Source: Protostelium mycophagum
Lineage: Eukaryota; Evosea; Variosea; Protosteliida; Protosteliaceae
Assembly: GCA_002081555.1 (NCBI GenBank)
Contig: MZNV01000496.1
Coordinates: 1-25,462, forward strand
DNA length: 25,462 bases
Direction: 5' to 3'
This document shows, one piece after another, positions 9,761-19,439 of the stretch. The translations under genes and the position numbers were made by a program. Under the pieces are notes generated by a model, which saw only the letters and a list, made by a program, of their open reading frames with translations, made no database searches and was not told where the DNA came from. The number at the start of each line of letters is the position of its first letter. The stretch's first letter is position 1.

Positions 9761-9803
9761 AATTCACAATTTTTCTCTCTTAATCAATTCAACAACAACA
9801 ACG

Positions 9804-11769
9804 ATGAAAGGTAATAGACAAAGAAAATCCAGTGTCGTTGATATGTCGTAGTATCTGTAAAGTGGGGAAAGCATACGTTCGATGATATCGAGATCAATCC
9901 GAATGAACCTCCTTCTGTGTTCAAAGCACAGTTATACACTCTTACTAATGTTTTGCCTGAGCGTCAGAAGAGTGAGTGTCTGATCATGACGTTAATGAAG
10001 TTCTGATTTCAGTCATGGTAAAGGGAGGAACTTTGAAGGACGATGCAGATTGGAATCAACTCGGCATCAAAGATGGCCACAAGTTCATGTTGATAGGTTC
10101 AGCTGAGGCTGATATACCGAAAGCACCCGAGCAGAAGACTCAATTTGTGGAGGACATGTCCTCTGATCAAGCTCAAGTTAGTTACGACTAATCATTCGTA
10201 CATCTCAACTCTTTAGGCTTTAGTTCAATCGCAGTTCCCAGCAGGTCTCGTCAACCTCGGCAACACCTGTTACATGAATTCCACTATCCAATTTATGAAA
10301 TCTGCACCAGAGCTACAAGAGGCCTTGAAAAAGTTGTATTTTTTCGTGCAGGAATGTTATACTGATATTTTGTACAGGTACTCTGGTAACTCTTTTGCTG
10401 GAGACCCACAGAAACAATTGACCGCTCATTTCCGCGATCTTCTGAATTTATTAGCCAACACCAATGAACCTATCCCTCCTGTTGCTTTTCTCACCATGCT
10501 CAGAACGGTATGAATTATCTTCCATTCTTTCATCCTCTGTGTACATAAAACTCATTTCTTTCAGATCAACCCTCAATTTGCCGAGAAGACTGCACAAGGA
10601 CAGTTTATGCAGCAAGATGCTGAGGAGTTTCACACGACACTCATCCATAGCATAAAAGAAGGCCCCAAGATTGAAGGTTCCGAGAAGGACTTGTACTCTC
10701 AACTTTTCGGTGGGAAGTTGACCACTGAGTACGTACATTTAATTTTCTCTGCTTTTCTTGAGATTCTGAAGCCAAATAGGATGACCAGCAAAGATGATGC
10801 CAATGATAAGACTACATCTGAGTCTGCATTCAACAAGCTAACTTGCCACATTACCAACACTACTAGTTTTCTAATGGATGGTCAGTTTTTGAGATACGAC
10901 ATTTTTTGCTCATTTTCGTAGGATTAAAGACAGGTCTGGATGAGACGCTGACCAAGAACAACGCTGCAGGAGTTGAGACACAGTACAATAAGAAGTCTTC
11001 CATTGCAGAGCTTCCTTACTACCTCACCGTACAATTTGTACGTTTCTTGTGGAAGCCGAAAGAAGGAGTGAAGGCTAAGATTGCTAGAGTGAGTTTTATT
11101 TCTGCATTGTTTTATATTTACACGTGTAGCCTGTGGACTTTCCCTTGAACTTGGATGTGTACGAACTCTGCACGACAGAACTGAAGGAGAAGCTGCAACC
11201 AAAACGCAAGCGTCTCCAAGAAATTGAAGACGAGAAGATGGCTGCCGAAATCAAGAGAAGAAAAGAGGAGAAGAGTGGAGGAAAGGAGGAGAAGAAGGAA
11301 GAGGCTAAGCCATCAAATTCGGAGGTTTCCCTTGATCCTAGTGAGATATTAAATACTTCTAACTCCAATGTGCAGATGCTGCCTTTTGAAAGATCTTTTG
11401 AAGGGCGTGGAAGATTAGTTTTTCTTCGCTTCCACTGACATTAAACAGAGGAGATGCATAATGATACTGGGATGTACGAATTGTGCGCTGTGGTTACCCA
11501 CAGAGGACGTACCGCAGACTCCGGTCATTATGTTGGCTGGGTCAAAACCCCAAATGGTGAGTCTCAATATTTCATTTGGGGGAACACTACTGAGAAGAGC
11601 AGGAATCTGGCTGAAGTACGACGATGATGTTGTGTCAGAAGTACCAGAAGAAGAGATAAAAAAACTGACTGGAAAGGGAGGATCTGACTGGCACATTGCT
11701 TACCTCTGTTTGTACAGAACAAAGAAGATTGCTGAGACAAAGGACAAGGTAGAACTAATGGAACAATAA
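9804..11769 (+). CDS. USP14: Ubiquitin carboxyl-terminal hydrolase 14 (Ubp6), proteasome-associated
   Basis: A deubiquitinase that docks on the 26S proteasome and trims ubiquitin chains. Eleven inferred exons (9804-9810, 9852-9971, 10013-10176, 10217-10332, 10378-10507, 10565-10728, 10780-10880, 10922-11088, 11130-11406, 11449-11556, 11603-11769) total 1521 bases, giving 506 residues, close to the usual 494. The first exon is only seven bases. An N-terminal ubiquitin-like domain (VSVKWGKHTFDD to MLIGSA) is followed by FVEDMSSDQ and the Cys box GLVNLGNTCYMNSTIQF, with catalytic Cys at residue 115. LPYYLTVQFVRFLWK is the family core. The His box is DSGHYVGWVK with His at 442, then WLKYDDDVV and DWHIAYLCLY. 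A charged Lys/Glu linker (about 11240-11310) lies before the His box. The TAA stop overlaps an AATAAA polyadenylation signal. Confidence 0.96.
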
Positions 11770-11771
11770 AA
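11766..11771 (+). promoter_or_regulatory. Poly(A) signal overlapping the USP14 stop codon
   Basis: AATAAA is formed partly by the stop codon itself (CAA TAA AAT), so the 3' untranslated region is likely to be very short. Confidence 0.4.
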
Positions 11772-11946
11772 TCATTGTTTTTACTTCACAATTCAATTAA
11801 AGGAGAGTTGTAGATAAATGCTCTTTTTATCTGAAGATCCGCGAAACTTGTTTTTCTCAAGTGCGCAATAAAACTTGGGTAACATCGACGAGGATGTACC
11901 CCTCCTTTGGTTTCTCTTCGTATGAGAAGGAGAGTACTCAGCATGT

Positions 11947-13874
11947 ATGCTCGCTAACGCAGGTATGTGAAGGTTTACCACACTTCTCACAGCGAAGAAT
12001 AGGGTTCTCCAAGATGCCAACTCTCAGATCAATCTGATTGAAACAAATCTCAACAGCACACTGGACAACAACGACTTGAACAATGTGATTCCTCCTTCTT
12101 TAAGGACTCCTGGATACACAGTCCTCGCCGATGTGTTGAATTCGACAATAGAAGGCACTGAAACGGGCAGTAAAACGGAAAGCTCAATACCGCCCACGAA
12201 CACTGGTTCACTGTCTACATCACCCATTTGTGAGTTTCTGCAATTCATTTATACGCATTCTTGACAGATCTTAGCCACAGAAATACCACTCTCTCCTTCT
12301 CTTGGTGCGCAGTTATATGTGATGATTGTTGAAAAGATCAGGTTTGAACTCTGCGCAGCCACAAAAGAAGTACCATGGGCTGTATCCTATATTACACAAT
12401 CCTCACGACGATCTCGAACCGATCATCCCAAAGCCACTCCCAAAAAGCTTTGGAGGTAGAAAGATGTAAGAGTGAGGTGGTATTAATAGAATAAAGGTGG
12501 AAATCCAGTCAGAAAGGGGGATGAGGGGTACGGAATCGTGGATGCAATGTTAGTTGGTTTGGAGTCCGTACTAGACACCGATTATGAAGACCAACCTTTA
12601 GATTTCAGAGACCATAAGATGAAAAGGATTACCACGTGAGGATCTATTGCTTGTGATATCTATTTACAAAACCAGCCAGACCCATCAAGACTTTCATTTC
12701 AGAATATATGCACCGAAAGTATTTCACAATCTGAGAGTGGGACTAGGATTGACACCAGAAGCACTCAGAGTGAGTTCATTCTTCAATAAATATATTGTGA
12801 ATAATAATATAATAATATATTTAGAAATCACTACTGAACGAGAGAGCCTTGATATCGTTAAAATCTCCCGGGAAATCATCCTCCTTCTTTTATTTAACTA
12901 TGGGTAAGTACTATAATCAGGTGTTAGATTCAATGTCTGCAGATCGAAAATACTATATCAAGACAATGAATAATAATGAAACGAATTTTTTCATGGACAT
13001 ACTGCCATCCTATGTTGAGGTACTATCTATTTGAATCAATACGGATATTATATTCAAGAATACAGCACATGCATAGAAATCCTTACACATTGATCAGTAA
13101 ATTTTACGGATTATTTTCACTTCTAGTGAATGAGAGGAGCATGTCTTTTGTATTAATGGAGAATGTTTTTCCACCAGAAATGGTGATACATGAATGCTAC
13201 GATTTGAAGGTGAAGATATACATAGATTATATATGTAGATTATATATGTAGATTATATATGTAGATTATATATATATTATATATGTATATATTTGGGAGA
13301 GTATTGATGGAATAGGGGTCAACGTCAGGTAGATTTACAACAAGCGTGGAGAAGAGCAGAGATAACATTATCTTGAAGGATCTGGATGTGGGAATGGGTA
13401 GATTTCGATTAGATTCCATAAGTTACGGGATCTTTATGGAACAGATGCAAAGAGACACATTGTTTTTAGAATACTGTAATATAATGGATTATTCAATGCT
13501 GATTGGTGTGCATACCATAGATTACGCGACATATCAATACGAGGTAGATAATATACTTTGATCATGTTACTCAAGGTACCAGGACATATCAAGAGGATTA
13601 AGATCAGATAACCCACTACGACAATATCTGGGAGGAACACTTAATATTGGAAGAGATGAGATTATTTATTGTGGGATAATAGATATATTCACACCGTATG
13701 GTTGGAAGAAGTTGATTGAAACCAACGTGAAAGGTTTACTCGACAAGGTAGGGAATACAATTGTTTGAATAATTAATTGTGCAGGTTGAGACAATATCAG
13801 CGGTTGATCCACACATGTACAAAAACAGATTCGATCAGTTCATGATGTTCGCAATACACTCAGAATGGACATAA
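11947..13874 (+). CDS. Phosphatidylinositol phosphate kinase (PIP4K/PIP5K family)
   Basis: Makes phosphatidylinositol 4,5-bisphosphate, a membrane signal lipid; about 450 residues. The N-terminal quarter (starting MLANAAKNRV, rich in Asn, Ser and Thr) is unrecognised. The kinase core starts with DEGYGIVDAMLVGLESVLD. Next is IYAPKVFHNLRVGLGLTPEAL, then the glycine loop LKSPGKSSSFFYLT and RKYYIKTM with the ATP-binding Lys. HMHRNPYTLISKFYGL and FVLMENVFP follow, then DLKGSTSGR, the family DLKGS motif, formed across an intron of about 107 bases with tandem ATATATGTAGATT repeats. NIMDYSMLIGVH is the MDYSLL-type motif; IIDIFTPYGWKKLIE has the metal-binding Asp. The specificity loop ends VDPHMYKNRF. 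The ATG at 11947 has an in-frame stop just upstream and a first exon of only 16 bases, joined through a 30-base intron, so this 5' end is tentative. Type I or II is not decided. Confidence 0.9.
13210..13318 (+). repeat. Tandem AT-rich repeat in a PIP kinase intron
   Basis: The intron between the exons coding DLK and GSTSGR contains at least three copies of a 14-base unit (GATTATATATGTA-like) followed by TATATATA. It is about twice as long as the neighbouring introns. Confidence 0.7.
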
Positions 13875-14367
13875 AATTGATCAGAGTCTCTTTCATACTC
13901 TCATACTTATCGCGCAGAACACTCCAATATTTCAAAGAAAAATGCTGGGATAAAAGTTCATCATATAAACACTATTGTAGATGGAATAAACTGCTGCAAT
14001 TATACTACGGCGCTCCTCTAAACCCGAAATAAATACGCTGCTAATGTTGTTGATATAATCCCCCGGATAGCCGGTCTAGGAGGAGTGTCGGATCGGACCA
14101 AAACAGACCTCCTTAAAAAAAAGAAAATAACCACCAATATTTAAATTAACCAATATTATTTTTATTTCGGACCATAAACTATGTCAAAATAAAGGTGAGA
14201 TCATTACAAAAGACCAAGAGAACCAGCCGCATCCCCACCACAATATTACGAAGATTTCGCCACCAGAAGAAATCAAGAATGAGGGCCTCTTTGGCAAAGA
14301 CGGAAATCGGTCACCCGACTCATTTGAATAAAACGAAACATCGTTATTTGATGGAACACAAAGACCG
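13875..14367. other. Intergenic between PIP kinase and receptor genes
   Basis: About 490 bases, no gene recognised. AATAAA-like signals occur near 14028 and 14190. A GC-richer patch at 14058-14115 has short complementary segments (GGAGG and CCTCC) but no convincing structured RNA. The right part should be the promoter and leader of the receptor gene. Confidence 0.4.
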
Positions 14368-17300
14368 ATGATCGGGATTCTTTATCCCCTGATCAGTCTT
14401 ATTCTGTTCTTCGGGAATACTCAGGGTGCATTCTCTTGGCAGAAATCAAAAACACCTTTTCTTCAGCATGCCGGGGATTATGTGGTCTGGTTCAATACCA
14501 CAGACAATTCAGTCAATTACATGGTGGGTGTGCCACTGTCACTTTTATTGATGTTTCTAGTCCATAAACGGTTCACTTCCTGCAGTTACTACCCTTTTGC
14601 CTTCAAATTATTCGGGTCAGTTTTGATCTTTTGTCTTTATTGAAAGTAACAGGAAGGATACCAAAATATTATCCTTTTAGTCACGCACCTGATCTCTATA
14701 TTGCCATTCTGATTATTGGTTTTAATGATCCATTGGGGTGCTCTTCCTTCGCTTTTTCCTTTGATCTCGCCTCTGTCAAACGCAACATCGTAAGTCCAAT
14801 GTTTTATTCTGCTTCTGACAAGTTTAGTCACAGCTGTCGATATGTGCGCCTCAAAGCGTCTTACCAATAGAGGTACTTGTTTCAAAGTGCAATTGTATTG
14901 AATCCTCTAGCCAGATTCTTTCTTGGTATGGAACAATACTGCCAGATACCTCATTCAAGGAGCGAACATCGTAGTTCAGAAGAGCGTGAACGTCCCAGCC
15001 TTTCATTGTTCTGGAGGACGTCCATCTTCCTACTTCAATCAATCGACAAACTTAGCACTCATGTTGTGGGATCAGAATGGCCAAGGGATAGAATTGAATC
15101 CGGGATCAGCAACATATGTCTATTGTCTATCTTATTATCAGAAGTGAGGTGCAGTAGAGAAGTAACAACTGCTGAGAGGATATAGCAATGATACTATGGT
15201 GGTTCTTACTCTACAGAATGTACCCTTCTCCTTGATATGGACGATACCTTATTCACTGTATAACTACGATGTGTACAACGATGATGTCTATCCTATAGAC
15301 CTGGCATATTTCGATTATTCATCCTTCCAAGACCTTTCACAAGAGATTATAGAGGGTGTTGTAGATACTAGATTCAGTCCACCAGTACGGTTTTGGGCAA
15401 CTGCTGGAGGCAATGATCAATTATTCAGAGAGGATCCTAATATGGTATTATCCATCTATATTTATTATCTATATTTATAATCACAGAATCACAACATGGA
15501 CGTATTACTCGGAGGAAACAAATTCAATATAACATCAATATCTATCAACAGATATAACAACTCCTTATCCTATATATACTCATCCCAACTCTCTTATATC
15601 ATGTCATCCGTCAATATATCCAGTAAGTAAACATATAAATTATATTTACATATTCATTCCATTCAGACTGCTCAAAGTGGAGCAACTGTTACGAATGCAC
15701 CACAGGAGATACATATTATTGGTACGTCTATGGTTATAACATTCGTATTTATGTATACAGTTTGTGGGACGACAGTAATAATATATGCTTGGATTCAACA
15801 TCTCGTTATCTGAATAGAACTGTACATTATGTCAACACAGTATCCTCATGCCCTTATGTTTTGGGAACAGATTACAGAAATATCGGTAATTTCACCGGTG
15901 GAAACAGAGCTTATTTCTTATTAATCATACCGAGTGGAAACCAGCTCTATGGTACTTGGTGTAAGATATATATATATATATATTTATTCATCATTATAGC
16001 CCTATCATTCAATCTTGATGGAAATACTTCATATGTACCTGGTATAGTCTCATCAAGAGGTGCAAATAACATCACCATATCCTCTATCGCTCCAAGTATG
16101 TCACAGGGATATGCATATAATACAGGTAAATAAAACTATGATACCAAGCTGATCTAGATATTAGGTGGAAATTACTCTGCTAGCGTTAATTTCTATTATA
16201 ATAACGATGACGACGTTACATTCACAAGTCAAGTTGGAACTTTCAATTACACCGATTGTTCATCAGCACAAAACTCACAAGAATGTTTGTCCTATAGAGC
16301 ATTTAATATAAATTGTGGATGGTGCAATACTATCGGTATGTTGATATATATTCATATAGATATAGATATAGATATAGATATAGTCCTTACATAGATAGGG
16401 AGTTGTACGAATAAGAGCACATGTAATGATAGCAGTGAATGGTTCTATCAAAGAGAGCCTTTATTCAATGCAATCACACCTCGGATATTCGCCATCGGAA
16501 GGAGTAGGAATATCACTGCCATTGGTGACTTCTCCACGATCAGTAAGAAGATCACCATCATATGTATTCATAGTAATAGGTAATTACACGTATACAATAT
16601 CTTCTGATCCATCCGATATGATTGAAATGAGTTTTATAAACAATACAAAGAGCTTATCATTAGCCTCTGAGTATCCATTGAATACAACGAATGGCACTTG
16701 GCAGGTATTATACATCTCGATATCATAGATTGAATAACTATAGATCAATGTACAACAGAATGGTATTAATATGACCTCTGCCAATCAAGGAATCAGCATA
16801 AAGATATATGGTATGGACTTATATATATTATATATGTTTATAATCGTGAGCTCAAGTATAGATAGATTGCGAGGGAATATATGGTTGTGGGAATTGTATC
16901 TCTACAACAGTATGTTATTGGTGCAGAGGAGCCTGCTTTAACAATAGGAATTCAACACCATCCATAGATCCCATCGGATACGAATCTTTCAACAGCAGTA
17001 TCGCGGATAATCACTGCAAGGTCACACTTCCCAACATCACAATTACTGAAGCTCCGCACGGAGGAATCGTAGATATATATTTGTGGTACTCCGATCCTTC
17101 CAATTATACGGCCATATTTATTAATATTAATAATGGGTATAATAAGAGGTCAGTCATACTTGATCACCATTTATTCATGAGTACCAGTTTATTGATGGAA
17201 GAAATAATGGTGAATGAGACCAAGAGGCAGATGAAGGGTAGTGGGATATACAGAGTGAATACTACCGCTTTACCATACGGTGCATATCAGGTCAGTCTAA

Positions 17301-19285
17301 TCGTAATCATCTCTTGATAACAATATACTAGGTACACATAATGAAGGATGGAACATTGTTTGGAACAATAGATACGGTGTATACTATATATGGTATTTCA
17401 TGCATCTTATTCATTATTCTGATCATTCAGATTGTCTCAGTCTCGGGGATTGCGCATCTTGTATTAACTCAAAACTTGGTTGTGGATGGAATGGAACTTG
17501 TCAACATAACATCAATACGACCCTTGACAGCACATGTGCTATCACTACATCAAATATCATCACAAACACGATATCCATCACTCGCGGCAGAGATGGCCTG
17601 GTATGTATAATAATAATATTATAACTAAATATGTATAATAATATTGTAACTAAATATGTATAATAATATCATAGCTGAATAAGACAGCCGATATGGGCAA
17701 TTGGGGTTATTGTGGGAGTGGTGATGGTATTGATGATTGGAGCTATCATCGCATTCTTATTGCTATTCTTTCTGCGTAGACGCAGGATAAGGAGGCAGAC
17801 GATAAGGTTCGTCATCCATAAATGAAAATATTAATCATGGATAGATTACCCCCTCCACCAGAGTTCGAATCAGTGATGATGCTAAAAGAAAGCCAACCCA
17901 TGTTTAATATCAACCAGAATGTAAAGCAGAGACTGATGCAACTCGATGTTTTATTATTCCAAAACGGTATGTCTAGATATAATGAAGAGGCTGAGTGACA
18001 TTAGGATTTCCTTTTGCAGGAGCGTTCAATTCTATACCGACGGGGAATGAACTTGATCACTTTGGAAAATACTATATTTATCTGGCACTGCAGAGAGGAC
18101 AAGATATGGCCGACAAATTATTATTACATTTTGTCAAGATAGAGATCGATAAGACGAGTGAGACATATAGATGTATATGTATATGTGAAATGAAAGAGTA
18201 CAGAGCAAGAGACGACATTATTCAGGCTGACATCAACATCTACACAGATGTTTACGGCATATGCAAAGGTGATAGGATTGGAGTATCTGTGGGAAACACT
18301 AGCACAGCCGATATGGGATTTATTACAGGCATCAGGGGATGAGAAGGAAGATGATTCGAGAGTAAATCTAGAGGTGGATCCCGATAAGATTGATGAAGCT
18401 GAGTTGGACTTTTTGGACCAGAACATCTACCAGTTACTAGTCGTATTATCTTCAGTATTCGGTCGAATCAGGAAATCTGTGGATGTCATGAAGCCGTAAG
18501 CTTATTCACTATTTTATATCTTTAAGAATAGCAGATCATTCAGGAGGAATGTAGTATCGATCAGAAATATGGTGAGGTGCAGATTCCCTGATTCAGAGAA
18601 GAAGGCTGTGGGATCATTTGTATTCCTGAGATATATAGTTCCTGCAATTGTAGCACCACATGTATACTATCTATTAGAAAGTAAATGCATATATTCACTC
18701 ACCTGAGCATAATAAATAATAGATTCACCACCACCAACAGCACAGCGCATGCTTGTTCTTGTCAGCAGAGGTATATCACCCTTTCTACATATATTCTTAT
18801 ATAATACCATATTGATAAACATAGTAATGCAAAACCTTGCGAATGAGACATTGCCCAGTACGAAAGCAGCTCATATGGTCAAATTAGATCAATTTGTTAT
18901 AGACAACATTCCAAGACTTCACAAATTGTATGATGAGATCACGGTGAGAGATGTCTTTCTATCTTTCATATTTCTATCTATGTTTACTAACTCATTAAGG
19001 CATTAAATGAGAGTGGCGAATATCTTGAACAACAGATTATTGTACCAGAGGTATTGATATAAGACATCTCATCATGCACATATAATATCTCATTATGATA
19101 TCTGATATCTCCAGCAATTACGTGAGAATGCTCTTGCTTGGATGCACAACTTCATCATTAGAAACAGAAATAAAATTGAACCAAAGCCAGAACTACAGGT
19201 ATCATTTCCGTAAAATATATGTAGATTAACGAGATGATAGGAGTTTTTGAATGTGGTCGGTCCTCACGAAATAGAAAAGGTCTAA
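14368..19285 (+). CDS. Plexin-like receptor: PSI-module ectodomain, one membrane helix, cytoplasmic RasGAP
   Basis: A single-pass receptor of about 1,245 residues from roughly 26 exons. It opens with a signal peptide (MIGILYPLISLILFFGNTQG). The ectodomain (to about 860) is rich in N-glycosylation sites. It contains four PSI-type cysteine modules at regular steps of about 150 residues: NCSKWSNCYEC (nt about 15667), DCSSAQNSQEC with NCGWC (16247), DCEGIYGCGNC (16867) and DCLSLGDCASC (17440). The stretches between are beta-rich; the one after PSI-2 (NAITPRIFAIGRSRNIT) looks like an IPT/TIG domain. The membrane helix is IGVIVGVVMVLMIGAIIAFL (about 17714-17773), followed by a basic stop-transfer RRRRIRR. 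Inside is a RasGAP domain (about residues 930-1230): TLFR with the Arg finger (about 18208-18219), FLRYIVPAI (18627) and SPPPTAQRMLVLVSR, then VMQNLANE. Catalytic residues are kept, so it should switch off Ras- or Rap-type GTPases. No Sema domain is visible in the N-terminal 340 residues, which I could not assign. Confidence 0.85.
16335..16402 (+). repeat. ATAGAT microsatellite in a receptor intron
   Basis: Five or more copies of a six-base unit (ATAGAT) inside the intron that splits the second PSI module. It makes this intron longer than its neighbours. Confidence 0.7.
17601..17690 (+). repeat. Triplicated 25-base unit in a receptor intron
   Basis: Three imperfect copies of a 25-base unit starting TATGTATAATAATAT fill the intron just before the membrane-helix exon. 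The intron is about 90 bases, twice the local norm. Confidence 0.75.
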
Positions 19286-19324
19286 TGGATTAACATGTCT
19301 AATGTTATGGCCGCCGAGCCAAAT

Positions 19325-19330
19325 AATAAA
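19325..19330 (+). promoter_or_regulatory. Poly(A) signal of the receptor gene
   Basis: AATAAA 40 bases after the TAA stop at 19283-19285, a normal distance for a short 3' untranslated region. Confidence 0.5.
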
Positions 19331-19439
19331 GTTGTACAATTTACTGTCAGTCAGTATCTGGGTGTTGTAGACGCGATCACGTGACATTCTCCCTCTCCCT
19401 CGGCGAAATTACACAAATCAGAAATCAATTCAGATTTTC

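Larger units (their letters stand above)
9260..9803. other. Divergent promoter region of TXNDC9 and USP14 genes
   Basis: About 540 bases without a recognised gene. Near the USP14 side it holds a perfect inverted repeat (9697-9718), an E-box CACGTG (9743-9748) and a palindromic TGACGTCA (9752-9759). Short minus-strand open frames occur at 9279-9491 but have no family match; they may be leader or promoter sequence. Confidence 0.5.

Noticed and set aside
14058-14115. A structured non-coding RNA in the PIP kinase/receptor interval.
   Set aside because: Complementarity is limited to about five base pairs with weak extensions and no terminator-like run of T.
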